A model generated the notes under the pieces. It was given only the letters and a program-made list of their open reading frames with translations, was not told the origin of the DNA and searched no databases. Of a stretch of 64,000 nt of DNA, positions 1-7,032 are shown piece after piece. Source of the stretch: Corynebacterium nuruki S6-4 (lineage in GTDB: Bacteria > Actinomycetota > Actinomycetes > Mycobacteriales > Mycobacteriaceae). The position numbers and the translations under genes are program-made. The stretch covers positions 2,666,001-2,730,000 of the forward strand of contig NZ_CP042429.1 in assembly GCF_007970465.1 (NCBI RefSeq), in the 5' to 3' direction. Every line of letters begins with the position of its first letter. The stretch's first letter is position 1.

Positions 1-225
1 TTTCTTATCAGTCTTGATGAACTCGACCGCGTGAAGCGGGCGAACCACCTGCGATCCGCAGTGGACCTGGCGGCCCGCACTGGGGTTTCCCGAAACACGT
101 GGAACAAGGCGATCAAGACCCGCCGACCCACCCCGCAGGTGCTTGACGCCCTCGCGGAACTGGGCGCCCGCCCGGATCGAGTTCTTGTCAAGAGCACCGA
201 GAGCGACCTTCTGGCCGCCGCTTAG
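1..225 (+). CDS. Small HTH DNA-binding protein, phage regulator (5' end probably outside window)
   Basis: The frame is open to the left edge of the window, so the true start is probably upstream; a GTG at 31 would give 64 residues. The visible part contains AARTGVSRNTWNKAIKTRR followed by PTPQVLDALAELG, the layout of a Cro/C1-type helix-turn-helix. It lies just upstream of the antirepressor, which fits the immunity/lysogeny control region of a temperate phage. It could be a Cro-like repressor or an excisionase-like factor; the sequence does not decide. Confidence 0.55.
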   Translation, partial: FLISLDELDRVKRANHLRSAVDLAARTGVSRNTWNKAIKTRRPTPQVLDALAELGARPDRVLVKSTESDLLAAA

Positions 226-255
226 ACCCACCCCACACATGAAAGGAGGCCCCGG

Positions 256-474
256 ATGCACCCCGGAGCCAACACCCAGCAGTATACCGCATCCGACTAC
301 GACTACGGCCGGTCCGCTGGCCACTACGAGGCCGCGATCCGCGCCGGTGTCATGGCCGTCGAGACTGACGACCCGGCCGTGAAGGAAGCCATGATGCTCC
401 TCCGTGAGGATCTTGTGGCGAGGGCTGAGGCCATCACCGCCGAGATCCGCGACCGCGAGCAGGTGACGGCATGA
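256..474 (+). CDS. Hypothetical phage protein, 72 aa
   Basis: A small acidic protein preceded by a strong ribosome binding site (GAAAGGAGG, 241-249). Its stop overlaps the start of the antirepressor by four bases (ATGA), so the two are translationally coupled. The C-terminal half looks helical (VKEAMMLLREDLVARAEAITAEIRDRE). No family is recognised. Confidence 0.7.
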   Translation: MHPGANTQQYTASDYDYGRSAGHYEAAIRAGVMAVETDDPAVKEAMMLLREDLVARAEAITAEIRDREQVTA

Positions 475-1304
475 GCGCGATCACCCCGTTCGACTTCCAT
501 GGTCGCCAGGTCCGAGTGCTCACCGCCGAGGATGGCGAGCCACGGTTCGTGCTCAACGACCTCTGCACCGTCCTGAACCTCGGGAGCCCACACAAGGTCG
601 CCGCCCGGATCGACGAGGATGCCCGGACTCAGATTCCGGTCACCGATTCCCTCGGTCGGCAGCAGCAGACCACCGTCGTGGATGAGGCCGGCATGTACGA
701 GGTCATCCTTCGTAGCGACAAGCCGGAGGCCGTGGAGTTCCGCCGCTGGGTCACCCGCGAAGTCCTCCCCGCGATCCGGAAGCACGGCGGGTACCTCACC
801 GAGCAGAAGATCGAGCAGGTCCTCACCGACCCGGACACGATCATCCGCCTCGCCACCGACCTGAAGGACGAACGGGCGCGCCGGGTGCAGGTCGAGCGGA
901 AGAACGTCGCCCTCGACAAGTGGAAGCGAGCGACCGAGGCCGGCGACGGACTGAAGCTCTCCGACTTCCGCGGCAAGTACTTCACCAGCGTCCCGAAGAT
1001 GGCGTTCTTCCAGCACCTTTATGACAAGCACTGGATGAAGGACGAGCGCGGCTGGCGGAAGCGGGACGACGGGACGGTGAAGGAAGGGCCGAACCACATG
1101 GCCCCGCTGCGGAAGGCCAACGGGATCCTCTACCAACACGGTGAGGGGAACTACGGCGGCAAGCAGCGGCTGCAGACCCGCGTGAAGCCGGACGCTGAGA
1201 TCGCCTTCCGGGACGCGCTGATCAAGGAGGGGCTGACCCCCAATGAGCACAGCACTGGACTGGTGCTGATCACCAACGAAGACCTGAAAGAACTCGGGGC
1301 GTAG
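471..1304 (+). CDS. Phage antirepressor (BRO-N + KilAC)
   Basis: 277 residues. Residues 1-110 match the BRO-N/Bro domain: FDFHGRQVRVL, FVLNDLCTVLNL, DEAGMYEVILRSDKPEAVEFRRWVTREVLPAIRKHG. The C-terminal part (about 150-270) has the KilAC layout of phage antirepressors such as P1 Ant. Such proteins relieve repression of lytic genes by binding the repressor or DNA. The gene lies in the left regulatory arm and is followed at once by a terminator-like hairpin. Confidence 0.85.
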   Translation: MSAITPFDFHGRQVRVLTAEDGEPRFVLNDLCTVLNLGSPHKVAARIDEDARTQIPVTDSLGRQQQTTVVDEAGMYEVILRSDKPEAVEFRRWVTREVLPAIRKHGGYLTEQKIEQVLTDPDTIIRLATDLKDERARRVQVERKNVALDKWKRATEAGDGLKLSDFRGKYFTSVPKMAFFQHLYDKHWMKDERGWRKRDDGTVKEGPNHMAPLRKANGILYQHGEGNYGGKQRLQTRVKPDAEIAFRDALIKEGLTPNEHSTGLVLITNEDLKELGA

Positions 1305-1744
1305 CCCCACCATGTCCGTGCCCTGGGGAAGGGGCACGGGCCGCGCACCGGTTCGACCGTCGCCGTCGTGGGGCGAGTGCGCACGCGGTTGTCGTGGGAT
1401 CCGCCGGGAAACCGGCAGGGAACCATGCCTGACCTGGATATTTCGAGAACTCAATAGTGCATAGCGCCGGACAGGTATCTGTCGCACCAGGGCAGCGAGC
1501 GTGTCAATCGTCGGAAAAACCTGCGCCGGGAGACCGGGGCGGGGGAGTAGATCGCGATGACCTGTGACCAGTGCGGACGTTGGAACTTGGGTAGCCCCTA
1601 GCAGGGTGCCCGGAGGTAGAGAACGGCGCGGATACAAATTTCAGCCCTGCTGTCGAGTAGTCGACCGCCGTCGTCATGGACGGGGCAGGGCACGGGCACC
1701 AATCAGGGTGCCAAACACCAAGCATTTACCACAGGAGGTGTCAT
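1305..1744. other. Non-coding stretch between antirepressor and small gene
   Basis: About 440 bases without a convincing gene. Apart from the hairpin at 1316-1339 it contains an AT-richer patch (about 1435-1460) that could hold a promoter, and only very short ORFs. No tRNA or recognisable ncRNA fold was found by eye. Confidence 0.4.
1316..1339 (+). terminator. Hairpin downstream of antirepressor
   Basis: CCGTGCCC (1316-1323) pairs perfectly with GGGCACGG (1332-1339) around an 8-nt loop, 12 bases after the antirepressor stop. No T-tract follows, so this may be an inefficient or factor-assisted terminator. Confidence 0.45.
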
Positions 1745-1921
1745 ATGGACGACCGACTCGTCCCTATAGAGATGACGTTGACGGAATGCGCCGCCGTGAA
1801 CTGGGTCTTGTCCCGGATGAAGGAAAAAATCCTCACCGGTGTCCCCTCCGGCGTTGTCATCGACCAGGCGCTCGACCAGGCAATCGAATCGGCAACTACC
1901 CGGAGATCATCTTTGAGATGA
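1745..1921 (+). CDS. Hypothetical small phage protein, 58 aa
   Basis: ATG 1745 follows a strong ribosome binding site (CAGGAGGTG, about 1732-1740). This is preferred over an upstream in-frame start at 1676 that has none. The product (MDDRLVPIEMTLTECAAVNW..., then KEKILTGVPSGVVIDQALDQAIE) resembles no family I know. Its 3' end overlaps the convergent minus-strand gene by 26 bases. Confidence 0.55.
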   Translation: MDDRLVPIEMTLTECAAVNWVLSRMKEKILTGVPSGVVIDQALDQAIESATTRRSSLR

Positions 1922-2570
1922 CGCTCACCCCGTCGGATATGGCCGGCAGGTTGTTCACCATGTAGGGGAAAACGAACAGGCCCATCACTTTCGACCACTC
2001 GTCCTTCTTCTCGCTGCGTAGTCCAACTTGCGCGAGCACGCCGATGAGCCGCTCGAGTGCCTTCTCGAAATCGAAGTCGCCGACGATGGCGAAGTCCTCC
2101 ATGCACCCGCGCAGGTGGGTGATCATCGCCCGGGCAGACCGCTTCACGGAATCAGGTAGTGACTCGTCCTCGTCAAGGGTCTTCTCAACCAAGGTGAGGT
2201 ACGTGGACAGTGCCTCGAACTTCGCCGGATCGATGCGCTCCACGAAGTCATCCAGCAGGTCGATGAGGTTCTCGAGGTGCCGGATCTGCTCAACGTTGAT
2301 GCCGCCGCTGCTAGTCCCCTGCCAGCTGTTGGGGAAGTTGAACACCGTCCGCGTCCATAGAGGGAAGTAGGTCCGGTAGTTCTTCACCCGCTTTCCGGCT
2401 GCTTCTGCGACGTCTAGAAGCTCGTCGATGCTGTCAAGGTACCGAACAGCCCGCCGGTGAGCGGGAAGCAAGGCTGCGTCATTACGGGCCGCCTGGGCGG
2501 ACTGCTTGTCGTTGTTCCAGGAGACGAAGAGATCGTGAAGGAGTTCAGCGGGGTTTGCCATGGAACTCAT
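1896..2570 (-). CDS. Hypothetical protein, the only minus-strand gene of the prophage
   Basis: 224 residues (ATG 2570; ATG 2561 is an alternative start). It appears mostly alpha-helical and acidic, with a somewhat hydrophobic C-terminus (VMGLFVFPYMVNNLPAISDGVSVISKMISG) that could be a membrane-associating segment. No known family is recognised. Its opposite orientation and position between the regulatory genes and the early operon are typical of a lysogenically expressed accessory (moron) gene, for example superinfection exclusion. That role is inference from position only. Confidence 0.75.
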   Translation of the reverse strand: MSSMANPAELLHDLFVSWNNDKQSAQAARNDAALLPAHRRAVRYLDSIDELLDVAEAAGKRVKNYRTYFPLWTRTVFNFPNSWQGTSSGGINVEQIRHLENLIDLLDDFVERIDPAKFEALSTYLTLVEKTLDEDESLPDSVKRSARAMITHLRGCMEDFAIVGDFDFEKALERLIGVLAQVGLRSEKKDEWSKVMGLFVFPYMVNNLPAISDGVSVISKMISG

Positions 2571-2587
2571 TCAACCATGACCAACAT

Positions 2588-2640
2588 GTCCTACTGCCGG
2601 GCTAGGTCCGGTTCCGGTTCGTGACCGGGGTAGGGCACCA
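2588..2640 (+). ncRNA. tRNA-3'-end-like module 1
   Basis: A T-arm-like hairpin, TCCGG (2613-2617), loop TTCGTGA, CCGGG (2625-2629), is followed by GTAGGGC (2630-2636) and ACCA (2637-2640). GTCCTAC (2588-2594) could pair with GTAGGGC as a minimal acceptor stem. There is no room for D and anticodon arms, so this is tRNA-like or a remnant, not a tRNA. Confidence 0.3.
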
Positions 2641-2672
2641 GGGGTCCGGTCGTGATGGTCACGGACCCCTGG
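2638..2672. repeat. 11-bp perfect inverted repeat (operator or terminator)
   Basis: CCAGGGGTCCG (2638-2648) and CGGACCCCTGG (2662-2672) are perfect inverted copies around 13 nt. There is no T-tract. It sits in the control region between the minus-strand accessory gene and the early operon, so an operator role is as likely as termination. Confidence 0.5.
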
Positions 2673-2775
2673 GGTGGGTGTGTACGAGGTCCTGACTCGA
2701 CTCTCCCTCTGAAGCGGCCCCCAGGACGCCTTTCTGCTTTCTGGCTGAGGGGTCTGCTGCATCCACCCCTACACC

Positions 2776-2875
2776 GCCCGACCACAGGAGTCCCCGCGAG
2801 TTCCGACACCGATTTTTGGTGGATAGGTTGTAACGCCTCGCAGGGGAGCCGGTTCGATGCCGGCGTCGGGCACCA
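2776..2875 (+). ncRNA. tRNA-3'-end-like module 2
   Basis: GCCGG (2848-2852), loop TTCGATG, CCGGC (2860-2864) is a good T-arm (TTCGA). It is followed by GTCGGGC (2865-2871) and ACCA (2872-2875). GCCCGAC (2776-2782) pairs perfectly with GTCGGGC, giving a 100-nt unit. The interior shows stems CACC/GGTG and AGGT/GCCT, but no D-arm consensus and no loop with the conserved T33. It could be a degenerate long-variable-arm tRNA, a tRNA mimic or an old attachment remnant. Confidence 0.35.
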
Positions 2876-2928
2876 GGGGTCGGGGTTCTCACCCCGATTG
2901 CGGGCAACAGATATTCGCCCCCGACCCC
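2876..2928. repeat. Nested inverted repeats before mIHF gene
   Basis: GGGGTCGGGG (2876-2885) is perfectly complementary to CCCCGACCCC (2919-2928). Inside it, CGGGGT (2881-2886) pairs with ACCCCG (2891-2896). The two hairpins are mutually exclusive, a layout that could serve as an operator or a leader switch for the early operon beginning at 2960. Confidence 0.4.
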
Positions 2929-2959
2929 ACCCAAACCACACAACGACCAGGAGGTCACC

Positions 2960-3280
2960 ATGCCGAAAACACCGCCGAAGCTCACCCCGGAGCAGCGCGA
3001 CGCCGCGCTTGAGAGGGCAGCAAAGGTCCGCAAGGCCCGTGCCTACATGAAGGAGCAGCTCTCCGCCGGGAACTTAACCCTCGCCGATGTCTTCCACCTC
3101 GCTGATGAGGGGTCGAAGGCCGCGACGATGACGAAGGTCAAGGCAGTCCTTATGGCCCTGCCGAAGGTCGGGAACGTCACCGCGAATGCCGTGATGGAGG
3201 AGTTGCGGATCCCTGCGAACCGGCGTGTCGGCGGGCTTGGTGTCCGCCAGCGGGCCGCGCTCATCGACCGGTTCGCCTGA
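2960..3280 (+). CDS. Actinobacterial integration host factor-like protein (mIHF family)
   Basis: 106 residues with the mIHF hallmarks: LTPEQRDAALERAAKVRKARA at the N-terminus, LADVFHLAD in the centre, and the C-terminal helix-two-turn-helix ALPKVGNVTANAVMEELRIPANRRVGGLGVRQRAALIDRF. Host mIHF is an essential nucleoid protein and cofactor for mycobacteriophage L5 integration. A good ribosome binding site (GGAGG) precedes ATG 2960. As first gene of the early operon it could assist phage integration or excision, replication or transcription; the host will also have its own copy. Confidence 0.85.
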   Translation: MPKTPPKLTPEQRDAALERAAKVRKARAYMKEQLSAGNLTLADVFHLADEGSKAATMTKVKAVLMALPKVGNVTANAVMEELRIPANRRVGGLGVRQRAALIDRFA

Positions 3281-3349
3281 CACATGACGACGCCCCGGAG
3301 AACTACCAATCCGACCGGGGCGCCTGACCCAACCACGAAAGGAGAGGCC

Positions 3350-3571
3350 ATGACCTCGACACTACCGACAATGCTCACCGTGCAGGAAGCGGCCGTGCTG
3401 CTGTGCCGTCCCGCCCGCACGATGCACCGCCAGATCGCTGCTGACGATTTCGACCTGCCGTGCTCGAAGAAACCCCCGAGGGTGCAGACGAAGGCGGCGC
3501 TGACGCTGGCCGGGCTGTCCCGTACGGAGGCCGCCCACATGCTCGAAGTGCACGAGGAGGAGGCGGCATGA
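3350..3571 (+). CDS. Helix-turn-helix protein, excisionase/AlpA-like
   Basis: ATG 3350 follows GAAAGGAGAGG and is preferred to the upstream in-frame ATG 3284, which lacks a site. The 73-residue product begins LTVQEAAVLLCRPARTMHRQI, the winged HTH of MerR/excisionase-type small DNA-binding proteins. It is followed by a short basic segment. It overlaps the next gene by four bases. It may be the recombination directionality factor or a transcription regulator. Confidence 0.6.
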   Translation: MTSTLPTMLTVQEAAVLLCRPARTMHRQIAADDFDLPCSKKPPRVQTKAALTLAGLSRTEAAHMLEVHEEEAA

Positions 3572-3903
3572 GCGACGTCACCGACTACCAGCGCAGCAAG
3601 ACCAACCACCCTACCGGCAGGCACCGCCGCGTGTCCGGCTGCATGGGGGAGCGGTCCGCGGACCCCCGCCACACCCCGTACCGGGATGGCTGCATCGGAC
3701 ACCTCGACCCCCAGCGTGACGCCGCGCCCGGATCGTTCCCCTTCGAGGCGGTGCTGCTGATCGTCGGCGCTCTCGCCGTCGTCGCCCTCGTCATCGCACT
3801 GATCATCTCCCAGGCCGCGCACCTCGGCCTGGGCCTCACTGGCGTGGCAGTCGTCGCTGTCATCGCTTTCGCCATCCACACCGTCAAGGAGCACAACGCA
3901 TGA
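3568..3903 (+). CDS. Small membrane protein, two TM helices
   Basis: 111 residues from ATG 3568 (ATGA overlap with the previous stop). The polar, His/Arg-rich N-terminal half is followed by two hydrophobic helices (FPFEAVLLIVGALAVVALVI and LGLGLTGVAVVAVIAFAI). No family recognised; part of the early operon. Confidence 0.65.
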   Translation: MSDVTDYQRSKTNHPTGRHRRVSGCMGERSADPRHTPYRDGCIGHLDPQRDAAPGSFPFEAVLLIVGALAVVALVIALIISQAAHLGLGLTGVAVVAVIAFAIHTVKEHNA

Positions 3904-4268
3904 GCATCACGATCACCGCTGACACTGTCGAGGAGGCTGTGGAGGTCCTCACCGCACTGACGGGCCAGCAGCAGACCCACCGCCTGGTGCCCGGCGCCGG
4001 GCTTCCGTGGTCCGGCATCAACACCCCGGACGCCCCGGAGGAGCCGCTCGAGGACATCGACAGCCTGCCGGAGGAGGAGCCCCGCTGCAAGCCGTGGACG
4101 AAGCGTGAGGCGCTTCAGGTGCAGCGCTGGGTGAACTCCGGTGTGACGCCCAAGGAGGCGGGGGATCGGGTCGGCCGGTCCGCCTCGTCGGTGAAGAACA
4201 AGCTCCGTTGGATGGAGCAGCGCCAGCGCGACCTGCTGCACCTGAAAACCCCGGAGGCCGACCAGTGA
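3900..4268 (+). CDS. Hypothetical protein with C-terminal HTH
   Basis: 122 residues. The N-terminal half is acidic and low-complexity (PEEPLEDIDSLPEEEP). The C-terminal half (WTKREALQVQRWVNSGVTPKEAGDRVGRSASSVKNKLRWM) is shaped like a SANT/HTH domain. Its start overlaps the preceding stop (ATGA) and its end overlaps the next start (GTGA). Probably DNA-binding; role unknown. Confidence 0.6.
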   Translation: MSITITADTVEEAVEVLTALTGQQQTHRLVPGAGLPWSGINTPDAPEEPLEDIDSLPEEEPRCKPWTKREALQVQRWVNSGVTPKEAGDRVGRSASSVKNKLRWMEQRQRDLLHLKTPEADQ

Positions 4269-4564
4269 CCGCGGACTACCGGGTCGGCGTCGCCCGGGAG
4301 ATCGGCCTGTACCTCGTCAACGCGAGCCGCCGCATGGCGAACCTCGAACAGTTGTCCCACCTGCCGGACGCCCGGCCGAAGTCGCGGAACATCGCGGAGT
4401 TCGCCATCAAGGCTGCCCGGCAGACGGCGAAGGAAGCGGACCTGTGGCGGTTCTTCGCTGCCGCAGACAAGACAGCGTGCCGGGGTGAGGTCCGCATGAC
4501 GCAGATGCATGTGAAGGACGCCCTCGCACGAATCACCACACACCTCGAGGAGGTAGAAGCATGA
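4265..4564 (+). CDS. Hypothetical phage protein, 99 aa
   Basis: GTG 4265 overlaps the upstream stop and is chosen over an earlier start that would overlap deeply. The predicted helical product (MTADYRVGVAREIGLYLVN..., HVKDALARITTHLEEVEA) has no recognised family. It belongs to the recombination/replication part of the operon. Confidence 0.6.
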   Translation: MTADYRVGVAREIGLYLVNASRRMANLEQLSHLPDARPKSRNIAEFAIKAARQTAKEADLWRFFAAADKTACRGEVRMTQMHVKDALARITTHLEEVEA

Positions 4565-5094
4565 CCACGATGAAGGAACTGCTCGCGCAGCGCAACAGCC
4601 AGGCACAGCGCCTGGTGATGCAGTCAGCCGTGATGAAGCGGCTGAAGGAGATCCACGATGCTGACCGGGCATCGATGGTGGAGGACATGGACCGGGGCGA
4701 CAAGGTCACCGCCCGATCTGGTGACCAGTCCCTCGGCACGGTGTCGTACTCCGACCCGAAGCCGAAGGCACGGGTGACGGACAAGGCCGCATTGATGGGC
4801 CATGTCGCCGGCGAGGCGCCGGACAAGATCGGCCTGCGGGTCACGGACATGGATGCTGCTCTGGCGGTGTTGGAGGAGCATGCGCCGGAGTTGGTGGAGG
4901 CTGCTCTGTCGCCGCAGGTTGAGGCGGAGTATCTCCGTGCTGCGGAGAAGGGTGATTCGGTGCCGGGGGTTGAGGTGTCGGTGGGTAAGCCGGTGTTGTC
5001 GATTCGTCCGGCGCAGGCGGGGAAGGATGCGGCGGCGGAGTTGGTGGCGGGGACGCCGCAGCTTGCACTGTCTGAGGGGAGCGACGATGAGTGA
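4561..5094 (+). CDS. Hypothetical phage early protein, 177 aa
   Basis: Starts in a four-base overlap with the previous gene. The N-terminal third is helical and charged (MKELLAQRNSQAQRLVMQSAVMKRLKE) and the C-terminus is acidic. Base usage shifts to G/T-rich third positions after about 4850, a local compositional change also seen in the late genes. Position just upstream of the Sak4-like ATPase suggests a recombination accessory role (inference). Confidence 0.6.
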   Translation: MTTMKELLAQRNSQAQRLVMQSAVMKRLKEIHDADRASMVEDMDRGDKVTARSGDQSLGTVSYSDPKPKARVTDKAALMGHVAGEAPDKIGLRVTDMDAALAVLEEHAPELVEAALSPQVEAEYLRAAEKGDSVPGVEVSVGKPVLSIRPAQAGKDAAAELVAGTPQLALSEGSDDE

Positions 5095-5338
5095 GAACTC
5101 GAACAAGATGCGCCAGGTCCTCGGCTTCTTCTGGCCGGGCACGGAGGGCGCGCACACCCCGGGCGGATTCGTGGATGCCCTGATCCGGGCTGTGTGCAAG
5201 GCCGACACGAAGAACCAGGCGCTCCTGTCGATGGGGTTCCCGGCGGTCGTGTGGGCGGTCCAGCAGGCGAAGAATCACCCGGATGGTCGGGCACTGATCC
5301 TCACGGAGATCGAGAATGAGGAAGGAGGCCCGCTGTGA
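5087..5338 (+). CDS. Hypothetical phage protein, 83 aa
   Basis: ATG 5087 overlaps the previous stop. The product (MSENSNKMRQVLGFFWPGTEG..., NHPDGRALILTEIENEEGGPL) is unrecognised. Its end overlaps the GTG of the ATPase gene, so it is likely co-translated with it. Confidence 0.6.
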   Translation: MSENSNKMRQVLGFFWPGTEGAHTPGGFVDALIRAVCKADTKNQALLSMGFPAVVWAVQQAKNHPDGRALILTEIENEEGGPL

Positions 5339-6384
5339 ACCAGCCCCAGTACCAGACCCGCCGGCCGACTGGTCAGGTGTCCTGGCCCATCATCATCCTC
5401 GCTGGAGTCGAGGGCTCAGGGAAAACCTGGGCCGCAGCGGAAGCCACCGGCGCGGAGTTCATCGACCGGGCGTTCTTCCTCGAGGTGGGGGAGCGCATGG
5501 CTGACGAGTACGGCACTGTCCCCGGTGCCGACTACGAGGTCATTGAGCACGACGGCACCTGGGGTCAGATCCTCGGCGCCGCCAGGTGGGCCGCACAGCG
5601 GTCGCCCGCGCCGGGCAAGGCGAACATGCTGATCGTGGACTCAGTCACCGAAGTGTGGACCCTCCTGTCAGATGTCGCCCAGCACATGGCGAACGACCGG
5701 GCGCGCCGGAAGAACCGGGGCAACGGCGGGGACGCGCAGATCACGATGGACCTGTGGAATCAGGCGAAGGATGCCCTCGCGGACTTCCTCGGCGCCCTGC
5801 GGTCCTTCCCCGGCCCGGTGATCCTCACCGCCCGCCTCGACAACGTGTCGGTGGTGGAGGGCGGTAAGCCGACCGGGGAGCACGTGTGGAAGATCCGAGC
5901 GGAGAAGAACCTGCCGTACCAGGCGACGGTGATCTGCCAGGCGCGGGCACCGCGGGATTGGATGCTGACGAAGATCGCGTCCACGCGGATGCAGTTGCCG
6001 CCGGGTGGGGAGTTGAAGATCGGCCCGGAGTTCAAGGTCACTGATCTGCTCGAGCAGATGGGTGTGACGGACGGGTCGGCCGGCGCGAGCACGTACGTCC
6101 GTCCGTCGCCGGATGGGACGCCGCACCACTCTCAGGCGCAGCGTCAGGCAGCACGGCAGGCCGCTGAGGGGTTCCTGGACCGGTGCCGCGACATTGTTGA
6201 CCGTGAGGAACTCCTCGCCATGCAGGGCGAGGCTAAGCGGCTCGGTGTCTACGACCAGTGGGTGGAGATCGGGAAGGAACTGGCGGTGAACGCTGATCGT
6301 GCGGAGCGTCGTGAGGAGTCTGATCCGGAGACGGTGGATGCGGAGGTGGTGACCGATGACGGCGCCGGATCGGCATCCGCTTAA
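5335..6384 (+). CDS. Phage recombination ATPase, Sak4/RecA-like AAA fold
   Basis: 349 residues. Walker A GVEGSGKT lies near residues 24-31 and Walker B MLIVDSVTEVW near 97-107. A sensor-like region follows (GPVILTARLDN). This is the pattern of the short RecA-core ATPases (Sak4 family) that work with a phage SSB in single-strand annealing or recombination. An SSB is encoded downstream (9151). GTG 5335 overlaps the previous stop and follows AAGGAGG. The acidic C-terminus after residue 260 is variable. Confidence 0.75.
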   Translation: MNQPQYQTRRPTGQVSWPIIILAGVEGSGKTWAAAEATGAEFIDRAFFLEVGERMADEYGTVPGADYEVIEHDGTWGQILGAARWAAQRSPAPGKANMLIVDSVTEVWTLLSDVAQHMANDRARRKNRGNGGDAQITMDLWNQAKDALADFLGALRSFPGPVILTARLDNVSVVEGGKPTGEHVWKIRAEKNLPYQATVICQARAPRDWMLTKIASTRMQLPPGGELKIGPEFKVTDLLEQMGVTDGSAGASTYVRPSPDGTPHHSQAQRQAARQAAEGFLDRCRDIVDREELLAMQGEAKRLGVYDQWVEIGKELAVNADRAERREESDPETVDAEVVTDDGAGSASA

Positions 6385-6727
6385 CCCCGTCGAAGCGGAG
6401 GGCGCGGTGTGGAAGTTCGGCCAGGATCTCGCCCGGGGTATCCGCATCGTGTCTGATGCGGAGAAGCGGGCGGTGGACGCACAGCGCGCCTACGACCGTG
6501 CCCGCGCCGCAGCGCAGCTTGCCGCTGACGGGAAGACCGTCGCGGATCGGGACGCGCAGGTGGAGCTGGCGACATCTGATGAGCGGGATGCCCGGGATGT
6601 GGCGTCACTGGCGTTCGCGGATGCGAAGCGGACGATGAAGATGCTGGAGACCCGGAGCAGTGGTGCTCAGTCGATCCTGAAGTCTCTGATGCAGGCGTAT
6701 GCCACGGCGGGGACGGGGGAGCGATGA
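6356..6727 (+). CDS. Hypothetical coiled-coil phage protein
   Basis: 123 residues, largely helical (VWKFGQDLARGIRIVSDAEKRAVDAQRAYDRARAAAQ). It overlaps the ATPase gene by 29 bases and the next gene by four. Many siphophages place a similar small helical protein next to the recombination ATPase; function unknown. Confidence 0.6.
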   Translation: MTAPDRHPLNPVEAEGAVWKFGQDLARGIRIVSDAEKRAVDAQRAYDRARAAAQLAADGKTVADRDAQVELATSDERDARDVASLAFADAKRTMKMLETRSSGAQSILKSLMQAYATAGTGER

Positions 6728-7032
6728 GCAAGAAGCGCATGCCCCCGGAGGTCGCGGAAGCGGTCATCGACCGGGCCGATGGGTGGTGTGAAGCCCTTAT
6801 CCCGAGCGTGTGCACCGGGGCACCGGAGCAGCTGCATCACCGTCAGTTGCGGAAGCAGGGCGGGGAGCACACGACCGACAACCTGGTCGCCATCTGCGCG
6901 TCCTGTCACTCGTGGATTCATGCTCACCCGCGGTGGGCGTACCGGGCTGGCCTGCTGGTCAAGTCGTTCAACACCCCGGTGTTCCCGCCGGCGTTCTACC
7001 GCGGAGTCATGAGAGAGGAGGAGGAAGAATGA
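6724..7032 (+). CDS. HNH endonuclease
   Basis: 102 residues with a compact HNH fold: ADGWCEA and CTGAPEQ (first zinc-ligand region), LHHRQLRKQGGEHTTDNLVAICASCHSWIHAHP (HH, N and H motif with the CxxC half). It lies in the early operon, not next to terminase, so it may be a recombination/repair nuclease or a homing-type enzyme. Confidence 0.75.
   Translation: MSKKRMPPEVAEAVIDRADGWCEALIPSVCTGAPEQLHHRQLRKQGGEHTTDNLVAICASCHSWIHAHPRWAYRAGLLVKSFNTPVFPPAFYRGVMREEEEE

Larger units (their letters stand above)
2571..2959. other. Structured regulatory region upstream of the early operon
   Basis: A 389-base non-coding stretch between the divergent accessory gene and the early operon. It is rich in inverted repeats and holds two related modules that look like tRNA 3' ends (separate entries). 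It probably contains the operators and promoters for both sides. No complete tRNA could be folded by eye. Confidence 0.5.

Noticed and set aside
324-1637. 437-residue minus-strand ORF opposite the antirepressor
   Set aside because: Codon-phase shadow of the GC-rich antirepressor gene; no family resemblance and no ribosome binding site.
2776-2875. A functional tRNA gene ending in CCA at 2875
   Set aside because: The T-arm and acceptor halves are good, but no D-arm consensus and no anticodon loop with T33 could be built, and the unit is 100 nt long. Kept only as a tRNA-like module.
3284-3349. N-terminal extension of the HTH protein from ATG 3284
   Set aside because: No ribosome binding site and low-complexity translation; the strong site before 3350 decides the start.
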